The notes beneath the pieces were generated by a model that worked only from the letters and a program-made list of their open reading frames with translations, did not search any database and was not told the DNA's origin. Below are positions 8,228 to 17,167 of a stretch of 64,000 bases of DNA, piece by piece. Positions within the stretch are counted from its first letter, which is position 1. Every line of letters begins with the position of its first letter. Source of the DNA: Carnobacterium sp. 17-4 (GTDB lineage Bacteria; Bacillota; Bacilli; Lactobacillales; Carnobacteriaceae); the NCBI RefSeq assembly GCF_000195575.1, contig NC_015391.1, positions 124,001 through 188,000 on the forward strand, read 5' to 3'. The position numbers and the translations under genes are program-made.

Positions 8228-8983
8228 TTATTGATCATTTTGAGAAGTTAAAAGACGTGGGCCATCTTTTGTAATCGCTAATGTGTGTTCAAATTGGCAA
8301 CTGAGACCCCCGTCTTTTGTTCGAGCAGTCCAACCATTATCGTCCATTTTTGATTTCCATGATCCTGTGTTTACCATGGGCTCCACAGTAATAACCATGC
8401 CTTCTTTTAAGCGTAGGCCTTTGCCTGACTGTCCGTAAGAAGGAACGTCTGGAGCTTCATGTAAGGTTGGACCAACGCCATGTCCTAAGAATTCTCGGAC
8501 AATTGATAAGTTTTCACTTTCAACGTAAGTTTGAATAGCATGACCGATATCTCCTATACGGTTTCCGACTTGTGCCTGTTCAATACCTTTATACATAGCT
8601 TTTAGAGTAATTTCCATTAAACGATCTTTCTCAGGAGTGGATTCTCCAACTATATAACTCCAGCAAGAATCTGATAAAGCACCCTTCAAATTAATAACCG
8701 TATCAACTTTGATCAAATCTCCATTTTTAAGAACTTCTTTTCTTGGGAAACCATGACAAATTTCATCGTTTATGCTGATACATGTTGCATATTTGTATCC
8801 TTCAAAGCCAATTTGTTCCGGTATGGCACCATTATCCAAGATAAATTTATGAGCGAATTCTTCAATATCCCAACTCGTTATACCAGGTTTAATAAAATCG
8901 CGTAAAGCAATATGCATATTCGCTAAGATTGATCCAGATTCATCCATTGCATCGATTTCGCGTTGTGACTTTAATGTAATCAA
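8228..8983 (-). CDS. map: Type I methionine aminopeptidase
   Basis: A 251-aa cytosolic metallopeptidase that removes the initiator methionine from new proteins. Metal ligands of the pita-bread fold are present: DTVIN and DSCW (the two aspartates), the FLGHGVGPTLHEAP histidine motif, and glutamates in TVEPMVN and CQFEHT. Length is normal for bacterial type Ia without the zinc-finger extension. The ribosome site is weak for the window (GAAAAGAGGAAATTA before ATG). It is monocistronic, ending in a clear terminator. A cell usually has one essential copy near rpsM, so this lone copy may be a second paralogue. Confidence 0.93.
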   Translation of the reverse strand: MITLKSQREIDAMDESGSILANMHIALRDFIKPGITSWDIEEFAHKFILDNGAIPEQIGFEGYKYATCISINDEICHGFPRKEVLKNGDLIKVDTVINLKGALSDSCWSYIVGESTPEKDRLMEITLKAMYKGIEQAQVGNRIGDIGHAIQTYVESENLSIVREFLGHGVGPTLHEAPDVPSYGQSGKGLRLKEGMVITVEPMVNTGSWKSKMDDNGWTARTKDGGLSCQFEHTLAITKDGPRLLTSQNDQ

Positions 8984-9395
8984 TTAATTTCCTCTTTTCT
9001 TTATATCTAAATCTATACTTAATAGTATAAGTGTTTTCACTGAAAGATAAAAGAATTTATAGGTTTTAATAATATTCTTAATAATTAGTAAGACACCTGT
9101 TTTTATCTGACAATATTTAATGGAGTATATAAACAATGTAAATGGAATTAAATGAGTTGTATTTTTTAATAATGAATTTAAAAGATGTTCTCATTGATTA
9201 ATAGTGAGATAACAGTTTATAATTAGTAAGTATTTCAGAAGCTGATTTTGTATCTGTAAAAAAATAATAGAGAATAAAAAGTTGAAAAGAGTTAGTAAAA
9301 CCAACAGCAGGTACCAGTAAAAGCTGCTGCTGTTGGTTTTTTTAGTGTTACCTCGTGCTATCGTTTGATGGAAAAAGAAAAAGGGAGTGAATAGA
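8984..9395. other. Intergenic region between map and the beta-glucoside operon
   Basis: This 412-base AT-rich gap between divergent genes has no credible ORF. It carries a possible leader terminator at 9299-9345. I saw no convincing LicT/BglG antiterminator target and no cre box. Confidence 0.6.
9299..9345 (+). terminator. Terminator-like hairpin in the leader of the PTS gene (possible attenuator)
   Basis: AACCAACAGCAG pairs with CTGCTG(CT)GTTGGTT and is followed by TTTTTTTAG, 50 bases before the PTS start. The upstream gene is divergent, so this hairpin has no gene of its own to end and is better read as an attenuator. No BglG/LicT gene is adjacent. Confidence 0.65.
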
Positions 9396-11261
9396 TTGGA
9401 TTATAAAAAAACTGCTCAACAAATTTTAAATTATGTCGGTGGAAAGGAAAATGTTTCGGAGTTAACGCACTGCTTTACCCGATTGCGTTTTACATTGAAG
9501 AATTCTAAGTTGCCTCAAAAAGATAAGCTACTCAAAATAGAAGGCGTCATTTCGGTTGTAGAAAGCAACGGTCAGTACCAAGTTATATTAGGTAACAAGG
9601 TAGAGAAAGTCTATGATCAATTAGAACCCTTGTTAAGTGAGATGCAAAAGTCACAAGAAGATGAGGATCATATTTCTCTAGGCAGTAGAATATTAAATAC
9701 TATTACAGCTATTTTTACACCAACGATTCCAGCAATTGCTGCATCGGGTATGTTAAAAGGTATTTTAGCAATTGCTTCAATTGTGGCAACTTCGTTTTAT
9801 CAAACAGATATTAAAGAATATGATACTTATGTTATATTAAATGCTGCTTCAGATGCACTTTTTTATTTCATGCCGATTATTTTAGGTTATGCGGCAGCTA
9901 AAGTATTTAAAGCCAATGAATATATAGCTATGATTATCGGAGCCACACTTTGTTACCCTACAATTGTTGCTTTAATGACAGGGGAGACAGCAGTGTCCTT
10001 GTTTGGCATAGGTATTACGAAAGCTAACTATGTCTCATCCGTTATCCCTATTATTATTGCTGTTTTCATACTATCTTATGTACAACGTTTCTTAGAAAGA
10101 GTCATTCCAGAAGTTTTGAAGATCATTATGGTTCCCACATTATCATTACTGGTTATGGTTCCCACGACGTTGCTGTTATTTGGTCCAATTGGAATCTATA
10201 TCGGACAATTTATTAATTGGATTTATTACTACATTATGAACTTCAGCCCTATTTTATTAGGAGCCTTCATTGGCGGTATTTGGTGTATACTGGTCATCTT
10301 TGGAGCTCATCGTGCAATTATCCCAATCGGAATAAACGATGTGGCACAAACGGGAAAACAAAATCTACTAGCTTTTGCCGGTGCAGCTAACTTCTCTCAA
10401 GCTGGTGCAGCTCTAGGCGTTTTCTTGAAAACTAAAAATAAAAGCTTAAAAACAGTTGCAGCATCTGCTACTGTGACAGCTCTATTCGGTATTACTGAAC
10501 CTGCTATTTATGGAGTGAATTTGCGTTTGAAAAAACCAATGATTTATGCTGTTATCAGTGGTGCTGCAGGAGGTGCCTTGATGGGGTGGGGTGGTTCTTA
10601 CGGAATAGCTTTTGCTAATCAAGGTGTATTAACGATTCCAGTTTATGCTGAAGCGGGTACGAAAGCTTTTCTAAGCTATCTTGTTGGTTGTAGCATAGCC
10701 TTTTTTGGTGCCTGTGCACTGACAATGATTTTAGGATTTAAAGATTTGCCAAGTGAAGATCAAGAACTTGTACAACCAGATTCAGATGAATTATTAGTCT
10801 CAGATGATGACATGAAGATTTTATCTCCTATAAAAGGACAAGTCATTCCGTTGTCAGAAGTAGAGGACGAAGTTTTTTCTTCGGGAGCATTAGGTAAAGG
10901 GATTGCGATTTATCCAGAAATAGGAGAAGTTCGTGCACCAATGGATTGTACAGTGTCGGCTTTATACCCAACGCTACATGCTATTGGGTTAGCATTAGAT
11001 AATGGTATTGAAATGTTGATTCACATCGGAATCAATACGGTAGAATTAAAAGGAACGCATTTTGAAAGTTTTGTATCTGTTGGTGACCATATTGAGAAAG
11101 GAACCAAGATTGTTTCCTTTGATATTGATGCTATTGTAGCTGCAGGATATGATTTAACAACCTCTTTGGTTATTACGAATTCACCACAGTATCAAACAAT
11201 AGATTCAAGCAAGCAACCTCAAGTCACGAATGAAGATAATTTATTATTTATTAAGCTATAG
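9396..11261 (+). CDS. bglP: PTS beta-glucoside transporter, EIIBCA
   Basis: A 621-aa membrane permease that imports and phosphorylates beta-glucosides with phosphate from HPr. Order: EIIB (about 1-90) with phospho-cysteine Cys26 in HCFTRLRF; EIIC (about 100-450), many hydrophobic spans and the GITEPAIYGVN signature; EIIA at the C-terminus with phospho-histidine in MLIHIGINTVEL. I chose TTG at 9396 because the product then begins MDYKKTAQQIL, like other BglP proteins, with AGGGAG 8 bases upstream; the in-frame GTG at 9387 overlaps that site. It is followed after 15 bp by its 6-phospho-beta-glucosidase. Confidence 0.94.
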   Translation: MDYKKTAQQILNYVGGKENVSELTHCFTRLRFTLKNSKLPQKDKLLKIEGVISVVESNGQYQVILGNKVEKVYDQLEPLLSEMQKSQEDEDHISLGSRILNTITAIFTPTIPAIAASGMLKGILAIASIVATSFYQTDIKEYDTYVILNAASDALFYFMPIILGYAAAKVFKANEYIAMIIGATLCYPTIVALMTGETAVSLFGIGITKANYVSSVIPIIIAVFILSYVQRFLERVIPEVLKIIMVPTLSLLVMVPTTLLLFGPIGIYIGQFINWIYYYIMNFSPILLGAFIGGIWCILVIFGAHRAIIPIGINDVAQTGKQNLLAFAGAANFSQAGAALGVFLKTKNKSLKTVAASATVTALFGITEPAIYGVNLRLKKPMIYAVISGAAGGALMGWGGSYGIAFANQGVLTIPVYAEAGTKAFLSYLVGCSIAFFGACALTMILGFKDLPSEDQELVQPDSDELLVSDDDMKILSPIKGQVIPLSEVEDEVFSSGALGKGIAIYPEIGEVRAPMDCTVSALYPTLHAIGLALDNGIEMLIHIGINTVELKGTHFESFVSVGDHIEKGTKIVSFDIDAIVAAGYDLTTSLVITNSPQYQTIDSSKQPQVTNEDNLLFIKL

Positions 11262-11276
11262 GAGGAGTGTATATCA

Positions 11277-12686
11277 ATGAAAAAATTTAACGATAATTTT
11301 TTATGGGGAGCTTCCTCATCAGCATTTCAAATTGAAGGTGCATGGGATAAAAATGGTAAAGGCATGTCTGTTGCTGATTACAATTCTTTCCAAAGGTCAG
11401 CAATTCAAGCAGACACAAAAGTAGCCAGTGACTTTTATCATCATTTTGAAGAAGATATCAAGTTAATGAAAGAATTGGGCTTGAATGTTTACCGTTTCTC
11501 CATATCATGGTCACGCATCATACCTGATGGAGATGGAGAAGTGAACCAAGCGGGACTTGATTTTTATAACCGTGTGATCGACTGTTTAGTGGAGCATGAT
11601 ATTAAACCGTTTATTACCTTGTATCATTTTGATTTACCCTTTGCCTTGGTCGAAAAGTATAATGGATGGGAAAATAGAGACTGTGTCACTGCTTTCCAAC
11701 GGTACGCGCAAGTTTGTTACCAAGCGTTTGGGGACCGCGTTAAAGACTGGCAAGTAAATAATGAGCAAAACTTAATGATCCGAGTAAATGAGCGAATGAA
11801 TATGTATCATGTAGAACCAGAAAATGCAGAAAAAGTACGCGCACAAATGGATTACCATATGTTTGTTGCTCACGCTCTAGCAACTACTGACTGCCATAAA
11901 ATGGTGGACGGTGGTAAAATCGGTCCTTCTGTATCTTCAACTATGACCTACCCAAGTTCAACTAAACCAGAAGATGTTTGGGCAGCAAGAATGAATGATA
12001 ATTTTAAGACCAACTATGCTTTAGAAATGTACTGTTTTGGAGCCTATCCTGGTTATTATGAAAAATACTTGCGAGATCTTGAAATTTACCCTGAGATATT
12101 ACCTGAAGATCCAGAAATCTTAAAAGGTGCTAAGCCAGATTTTATTGCCGTGAATTATTACCGCACATTGGTGGCAAGTTATCTACCAGCTGATGAAATG
12201 CATCCAGTTGGAACAAAAGAAAAAGATATTGATTTTGACTTATATGGATACTTCAAAATTGAACCCAACCAGCACTTGAAAGCCTCACAATATGGAGCAC
12301 AGATTGATCCGATGGGGCTACGTTTGGTTCTAAATGATTATTACCGTCAATACCGGTTACCATTGATTATTACCGAAAATGGTTTGGGAACACCAGACGT
12401 CTTAACAGAAGATCAAAAAGTTCATGATGACTATCGGATTGATTATATTCGTGATCATATTGCTGCTTGTCATGATGCCATTAGCGACGGTGTTGAATTA
12501 TTCGGGTACTGTCCTTGGTCAGCAATCGATTTGCTAAGTTCTCATCAAGGATTCAAAAAACGGTATGGCTTTATTTACGTTAATCGTGAAGATCATGACC
12601 TGAAAGATTTGAGACGAATCAAAAAAGACAGTTTCTATTGGTATCAAGAGGTCATTCGAAATAATGGTTTGGCAGAAGAAAAGTAA
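11277..12686 (+). CDS. bglA: 6-phospho-beta-glucosidase, glycoside hydrolase family 1
   Basis: A 469-aa cytosolic enzyme that hydrolyses the phosphorylated beta-glucosides delivered by the PTS protein before it. The GH1 start NFLWGASSSAFQIEGAW is clear. The acid/base glutamate is Glu163 (VNNEQ) and the nucleophile is Glu367 (IITENGLG). The SSHQGFKKRYGFIYV segment holds the Ser, Lys and Tyr that recognise the 6-phosphate in this subgroup. AGGAGG precedes ATG. It shares an operon with bglP and ends at a strong hairpin. Confidence 0.95.
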   Translation: MKKFNDNFLWGASSSAFQIEGAWDKNGKGMSVADYNSFQRSAIQADTKVASDFYHHFEEDIKLMKELGLNVYRFSISWSRIIPDGDGEVNQAGLDFYNRVIDCLVEHDIKPFITLYHFDLPFALVEKYNGWENRDCVTAFQRYAQVCYQAFGDRVKDWQVNNEQNLMIRVNERMNMYHVEPENAEKVRAQMDYHMFVAHALATTDCHKMVDGGKIGPSVSSTMTYPSSTKPEDVWAARMNDNFKTNYALEMYCFGAYPGYYEKYLRDLEIYPEILPEDPEILKGAKPDFIAVNYYRTLVASYLPADEMHPVGTKEKDIDFDLYGYFKIEPNQHLKASQYGAQIDPMGLRLVLNDYYRQYRLPLIITENGLGTPDVLTEDQKVHDDYRIDYIRDHIAACHDAISDGVELFGYCPWSAIDLLSSHQGFKKRYGFIYVNREDHDLKDLRRIKKDSFYWYQEVIRNNGLAEEK

Positions 12687-12788
12687 ATAAAAATGATTGC
12701 TTGCTTTATTTATGTTGGACTTTATTTATAAAAAATGTTTTAACGTTCAATAGTTCGACAGATAATGACTACAATAATTACAATAAAT

Positions 12789-12834
12789 AAGCTCCAATTT
12801 ATAGAATAGTTATCTATAAATCGGAGCTATTTTC
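12789..12834 (+). terminator. Terminator of the beta-glucoside operon
   Basis: AAGCTCCAATTTATAGA pairs with TCTATAAATCGGAGCT (one mismatch) and is followed by ATTTTCTTG. Confidence 0.8.
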
Positions 12835-12943
12835 TTGAAATTAACAATGTCCCAAATCCTTACTGAGCTAGAAAATCATAAAACATTGGCATTGTGAAAT
12901 TACCAAATGATGAATATGTTAATTGATTAAATCAATTATATGT

Positions 12944-13201
12944 CTAGTCGTCAAATTTTTCTATTTCTTTTTCAAATTTTTTCATTTCTTTATCATCATA
13001 TTTCTCATATTTATTTACATCATGCAATATTTTTTTAATATCATGAATAGCCTTTTTTTCGTAATACCATTTTTTTAATCTATGTTGTTTAGTAGGGTCT
13101 TCACTTAAATCTTCTACGGTTGCTATATTTTCGTCTAATTCCTCAATTACAGTTACCAACTTATTCAACACGTGATCTTTCTTTTCCTCGTAATCAGCCA
13201 T
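12944..13201 (-). CDS. Small charged coiled-coil protein, 85 aa
   Basis: An 85-aa soluble protein with an excellent AAGGAGGTGAAAAA ribosome site. It is almost entirely helical and highly charged: DYEEKKDHVLNKLVTVIEELDEN, then KKWYYEKKAIHDIKKILHDVNKYEKYDDKEMKKFEKEIEKFDD. A coiled coil is likely. I know no family. It is monocistronic and followed, convergently, by the bgl operon terminator region. Confidence 0.65.
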   Translation of the reverse strand: MADYEEKKDHVLNKLVTVIEELDENIATVEDLSEDPTKQHRLKKWYYEKKAIHDIKKILHDVNKYEKYDDKEMKKFEKEIEKFDD

Positions 13202-13690
13202 GTTTTTTCACCTCCTTTGATTTCATATTATGAGTTTACATCTTAATCCATTTTTTTTAAAGTATTATGCCTTTTGGGGAGTGTACTTAAATTAAATACA
13301 ATATAGTATTCAATATTTTTTTGTTGATATGACTGCACTCTTAGACAATTAATTGTATTAAAAAAACAGAAAATCCACTTATGATAAATTTGCTCATTTT
13401 TTGTATTAATACTTTCTAAAAGAACGGGTGGTTGAATGTTAATAAATTGATAAAAAACGCACCCTATTAATTAACATTACTTGAAAGTTAGGTTGATTTT
13501 ATTGTAATCTAATTTTAATGAAGCATGTAGTATCTATACTTGATTAAATGTCTCCTAAAGCAATTGAAGTCGATTTTCTTATGTGAAAGAAGAAAGAATT
13601 TAAGAAAACTATCATTAGAGAGTATAATGTCGAGATGACGCAATAAAATTCCTGATTCAGACGCAAGTAAATAGAAAGGAGATATTTATT
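13202..13690. other. 489-base intergenic region with one inverted repeat
   Basis: No ORF with a ribosome site was found. The only structure is a 9-bp perfect inverted repeat, AATGTTAAT (13435-13443) and ATTAACATT (13470-13478), between divergent genes. It may be an operator, but the region is AT-rich and the repeat could be chance. Confidence 0.5.
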
Positions 13691-14194
13691 ATGCAAAAAA
13701 GGATTTCAAAAAAAGAAGTAAATGATAAGTTTGTTTCTGATAAATTTTTTAGTCGGGGTAATTTAATTCTTAAATTACGTCAAAGTATTTTAACATTACT
13801 AGGTTGGGGAGGGGTTATTTTTCCTTTTATATGGCTTCAATACCCTTTTATTTACCCTGAAAAAGCAAAAAAAATGAATTTTTTTGTTTATTCAGAAGAA
13901 ATAGTAATCTTTAATTTTTTTGTTCTATTTTTATCCATTGTTTTTCTCTTTATAATTGTTTTATTTATACTTCTAACTATTTGGAACAATTACAGATATA
14001 AAAATATATTGAAAAAAAGAAAAGTTTTTGATGAGGACAACATTGAAAAAAATAAAGAGGCACTAGAATTATTTTATGATGAACGTTTTGGAAAAAAAAG
14101 TTTTAGAGAAAACATTCGGTTCTACTCAGTCCCAAGTGAAAAAAACATAGAAAAAAATGAAATTATTGATTTGTATATTAAAGGAGGAGAATAA
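13691..14194 (+). CDS. PgaD/IcaD-like membrane protein, partner of the glycosyltransferase
   Basis: A 167-aa protein with two long hydrophobic segments (about 33-52 and 75-100) followed by a charged cytosolic tail rich in Lys and Glu. This is the layout of PgaD/IcaD, the small subunit needed by the poly-N-acetylglucosamine synthase. The assignment rests mainly on topology and on the next gene, which starts one base after this stop codon. AAAGGAG precedes ATG. The tail is longer than in E. coli PgaD. Confidence 0.65.
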   Translation: MQKRISKKEVNDKFVSDKFFSRGNLILKLRQSILTLLGWGGVIFPFIWLQYPFIYPEKAKKMNFFVYSEEIVIFNFFVLFLSIVFLFIIVLFILLTIWNNYRYKNILKKRKVFDEDNIEKNKEALELFYDERFGKKSFRENIRFYSVPSEKNIEKNEIIDLYIKGGE

Positions 14195-14195
14195 T

Positions 14196-15503
14196 ATGTT
14201 TCCTTTAATTGATACAGGGATACCATGGTTAGATTTTTTATTAACACTTCTAGTGTTAGTATTGATGACATATCCGGTCATTGGGGGTTTTTCTTGGTTC
14301 ATCGGTGTACTATGCTACCAGCATGGATTTAAACATAAACAAAATGAATGGATAGATATTCCAACTGAAATAGAACCTATGGTTACGATTATGATTCCTG
14401 CTCACAATGAAGAAATTAGTATTAGTGATACCGTTAACTATTTAATGACCAAAATGAATTACTCTAATTATGAAGTATTAGTAATCGATGATGGATCCAC
14501 TGATAGTACACCAAAAATATTAAACCAATTAATGGAACAGTATGAAAAGTTAAGGGTAATTCGAATTGAAGAAAATAAAGGCAAAGCTCATGCTTTCAAT
14601 GTAGGAATTGCTTTTACAAAAGGTAAGCTTATCTTAAGTAATGATGCTGACACGGCGCCCGAGCCGGATGCTTTATGGAAATATGTCAATTACTTTATAC
14701 AACCAGACTCTTTTAATATAGCTGCAGTTTCAGCTAATATGGATGTTAAGAATCGTACAACTATATTAGCTAAGTCTCAAACAGTTGAATTTTCAAGTAT
14801 TGTTGGAATTATTAAAAGAACGCAAGCCGGTGTTTTAGGAAGTTTATACGCTTATAGTGGTGCAAACAAAATGTATCGAAAAGATGCTTTGATTGATGCT
14901 AATTTATTTCGTCAAGATCGGGCGACAGAAGATATTAGTATTGCTTGGGACCATCAATCTAAAGGATGGGTTTCTGTATTTGCTCCAGATATTATATTCT
15001 ATATGGAAGTTCCTGAAAATTTGAAAATGCTTTATCGCCAACGTAGACGTTGGGCTAAAGGTGGTACAGAAGTTTGGTTAACAAACTTTAAAAAAGTTTT
15101 ATTGCATCCTTTTCAGCACATTGGGCGGACAGTCATGTTTATTGATCAAACACTAAGTATTATTTGGGCCTTTGTGTTTTGGATCTTCTTATTCATATTT
15201 ATTATCATGCTAATAAATTTTCTGATCGAGGGAAACACTGAACGAGTCTATCACATGCTTACAATGAATTTTATTTTTGTCAGCTTTGAGATGATTGCTG
15301 GTTTGATGCAATTAGGCACTAGCATGTTGATCGATGATAATGGTAATAAACTAAAATATTTTATCTTTTCTCCTTTTTACATGTTACTATTTTGGATGAT
15401 GAATGCAGCTGCTATCGTAATTACATTTATTCCGGCTGTAAAAACAATATTAGGATATGGAAAAGGCACTTGGACTAGTCCAGAGCGACGAGGTAATGAA
15501 TAA
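14196..15503 (+). CDS. pgaC: Processive family 2 glycosyltransferase, PgaC/IcaA-like
   Basis: A 435-aa membrane enzyme predicted to polymerise N-acetylglucosamine from UDP-GlcNAc and pass it through the membrane. Order: N-terminal spans (about 10-40), GT2 domain, and three or four C-terminal spans (about 310-430). Catalytic landmarks: DDGS at 98-101, NDAD at 149-152, TED at 244-246, and the processive signature QRRRW at 282-286. ATG at 14196 is preceded by AAAGGAGGAG, whereas the in-frame ATG at 14157 lies inside the previous gene. No PgaB/IcaB deacetylase is adjacent. Hyaluronan-type products cannot be excluded from sequence alone. Confidence 0.85.
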   Translation: MFPLIDTGIPWLDFLLTLLVLVLMTYPVIGGFSWFIGVLCYQHGFKHKQNEWIDIPTEIEPMVTIMIPAHNEEISISDTVNYLMTKMNYSNYEVLVIDDGSTDSTPKILNQLMEQYEKLRVIRIEENKGKAHAFNVGIAFTKGKLILSNDADTAPEPDALWKYVNYFIQPDSFNIAAVSANMDVKNRTTILAKSQTVEFSSIVGIIKRTQAGVLGSLYAYSGANKMYRKDALIDANLFRQDRATEDISIAWDHQSKGWVSVFAPDIIFYMEVPENLKMLYRQRRRWAKGGTEVWLTNFKKVLLHPFQHIGRTVMFIDQTLSIIWAFVFWIFLFIFIIMLINFLIEGNTERVYHMLTMNFIFVSFEMIAGLMQLGTSMLIDDNGNKLKYFIFSPFYMLLFWMMNAAAIVITFIPAVKTILGYGKGTWTSPERRGNE

Positions 15504-15645
15504 ATTCATAAGATTATATTGATTATAGAAGGCAATTTAAGGTGAATTAATCTACTAGAATAATTTGGTACATCCATATTATAGTCAAATAAAAAGTACT
15601 TATTTAAGATAGTTTACTTTACAAATATTGTTTTTCTTGTTAATG

Positions 15646-15672
15646 TTGACAAGTCAATCGTTGACTTGTCAA
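15646..15672. promoter_or_regulatory. Perfect 27-bp palindromic operator upstream of marR-nitroreductase
   Basis: TTGACAAGTCAA, a TCG spacer, then TTGACTTGTCAA. The two 12-bp arms are exact reverse complements, and each arm is itself nearly a TTGAC-N2-GTCAA palindrome. It lies 24 bp before the MarR start codon, the usual position for MarR autorepression. Confidence 0.82.
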
Positions 15673-15695
15673 TTATTGGAGGAAGGAGAGTAGCT

Positions 15696-16103
15696 ATGAA
15701 TTTAAGGGAAATAAGTAAGTTGTTTTATCAAATCAAAGTATCTAATCAAGAGACTACTTCACTTTTTGAAAAAGAAACCGGCTTTAGCCTAACCAGGTAT
15801 GAGTTAATGATGTTTCTCAAAGAAAAAGGGAAATGTTCTCAAATTCAGATTCATGTAGAATTAAAAATAGATAGTGCTGCTATTACTAGGCATTTAAAAA
15901 TATTGGAAGAAAAAGATTATGTTATTAGGGAACGTAACCAAGAAAATAATAGAGAAATTTTTGTTCAGCTAACTGAGAAAGCAAAACAGGATTTAGAAAA
16001 TTGTGAAAAGGAACATAATTCTCTGCACAATAATTTGGCTATTACACTTAATGATGAAGAGGCTAACCAATTATTACACTTATTGAATAAGTTAACTAGA
16101 TAG
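15696..16103 (+). CDS. MarR family transcriptional regulator
   Basis: A 135-aa winged-helix repressor. Helix-turn-helix GKCSQIQIHVELKIDSAAITRHLKILEEKDYV and the wing RERNQENNREIFVQLTEKAK are typical of MarR. Start ATG 15696 is chosen because GGAGGAAGGAGAG precedes it; an upstream in-frame start at 15666 would overlap the operator. There is one Cys in the DNA-binding region (GKCSQ), so redox sensing as in the quinone-sensing MarR proteins is conceivable. It is co-transcribed with the nitroreductase 15 bp downstream and is probably its repressor. Confidence 0.9.
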   Translation: MNLREISKLFYQIKVSNQETTSLFEKETGFSLTRYELMMFLKEKGKCSQIQIHVELKIDSAAITRHLKILEEKDYVIRERNQENNREIFVQLTEKAKQDLENCEKEHNSLHNNLAITLNDEEANQLLHLLNKLTR

Positions 16104-16118
16104 AAAGAGGTATAAATT

Positions 16119-16757
16119 ATGACCACTAAATTAATGAATAATGATTTTTCAGATATAACCTTTGGAAGAAGATCAATTCGCATATATGATGAAACTGTTA
16201 AAATTCCACATGAAGAAATGTTAGAAATGATTCAAGAAGCAACAACAGCACCTTCTGCAGTCAATATGCAACCTTGGCGTTTTGTAATTGTCGAAAGCAG
16301 AGAAGAAAAGGAAAAGTTGAAACCCCTAATTCGTTTTAATACTCGTCAAAATGATACATCGTCAGCAATGATATTGATATTTGGCGATAAGGAATGTTAT
16401 AAATATGGAGAAGAAATTTATAATCAAGCAGTTGAAGAAGGGAAAATGCCTCCTGAAGTAAGAGATCAACAATTAGAGGCAATTATTCCTTACTACAAGA
16501 ATCTTTCCAATTCAGAAATGAATGATGTTGTGAAAATTGACTCTAGTTTAGCCGCTATGCAATTGATGCTTGTGGCGCGCAGTCACGGATATGATACAAA
16601 TCCAATTGGTGGATTTGAAGCTGACCAACTAGCAGAAGCATTTGGATTAGATAAAGATCGTTATATTCCGGTAATGATCTTATCTATTGGGAAAGCAATG
16701 GAGACAGGGTATGAATCTGTTTGCTTAGATGCAGAAAAACTGACTACTTTTAAGTAA
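16119..16757 (+). CDS. Nitroreductase family FMN-dependent oxidoreductase
   Basis: A 212-aa flavoenzyme that uses NAD(P)H to reduce quinones or nitro compounds. The FMN-binding start FGRRSIRIYDETVKI and TTAPSAVNMQPWRFVIV are diagnostic; GGFEADQLAEAFGLDKDRYIPVMILSIGKA is the C-terminal FMN contact. The sequence resembles the MhqN/YodC group, which in Bacillus is also controlled by MarR or HxlR-type regulators responding to quinone and electrophile stress. It is the second gene of the marR unit and is followed by a terminator. Confidence 0.92.
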   Translation: MTTKLMNNDFSDITFGRRSIRIYDETVKIPHEEMLEMIQEATTAPSAVNMQPWRFVIVESREEKEKLKPLIRFNTRQNDTSSAMILIFGDKECYKYGEEIYNQAVEEGKMPPEVRDQQLEAIIPYYKNLSNSEMNDVVKIDSSLAAMQLMLVARSHGYDTNPIGGFEADQLAEAFGLDKDRYIPVMILSIGKAMETGYESVCLDAEKLTTFK

Positions 16758-16830
16758 AGGGAGGTTATTAAATAATGTTGATGACCCCACTATTTTAGTA
16801 GCCTGATACGGTATCTTTAGTTTTCTAAAT

Positions 16831-16862
16831 AAAAACACAATCACTTTAGATTGTGTTTTTTT
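16831..16862 (+). terminator. Terminator of the marR-nitroreductase unit
   Basis: AAAAACACAATC pairs with GATTGTGTTTTT, followed by TTT. Confidence 0.85.
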
Positions 16863-16930
16863 GTATAATTAAGATATGTAACACTCACAACTTAATGGTA
16901 CTAGACCAGAGTAAATGATTAGAACTAGCA

Positions 16931-17104
16931 TTATTTTTCTAGTAGTGAATAGATAAAAAAGGCTGAAATTAATACTACTATTAATAAAAGAGTACTTTTC
17001 CAACTTATTGTATCATTTTTGTCAGAAGGGATTCCAAGTGTAAGTCTTCTTGTTCCTTCAACTAAATTAATGATAGAATTATCTTTCTTTTTTCTTCTAT
17101 TCAT
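16931..17104 (-). CDS. Small membrane protein, 57 aa
   Basis: A short minus-strand gene. ATG at 17104 is preceded by AGAGGGGGACGGCAT, a strong ribosome site. The product starts with a basic stretch (MNRRKKKDNS), continues through a soluble segment (LVEGTRRLTLGIPSDKND) and ends in a single hydrophobic helix (STLLLIVVLISAFFIYSLL). This suggests a C-terminally anchored membrane protein with a cytosolic basic head. No known family. It is divergent from the four-gene small-membrane-protein operon and shares its promoter region. Confidence 0.62.
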   Translation of the reverse strand: MNRRKKKDNSIINLVEGTRRLTLGIPSDKNDTISWKSTLLLIVVLISAFFIYSLLEK

Positions 17105-17167
17105 ATGCCGTCCCCCTCTAAAAAAAATTTTTATTAAATATAGTAAAAAATTAGTTGTTTTGATAAA

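Noticed and set aside
13435-13490. AGGGTGCGTT with an upstream TGTTAAT on the minus strand, resembling a fourth promoter module
   Set aside because: Distances differ by one base or more, the second TGTAAAC is missing and no -10 occurs at the 18-bp position.
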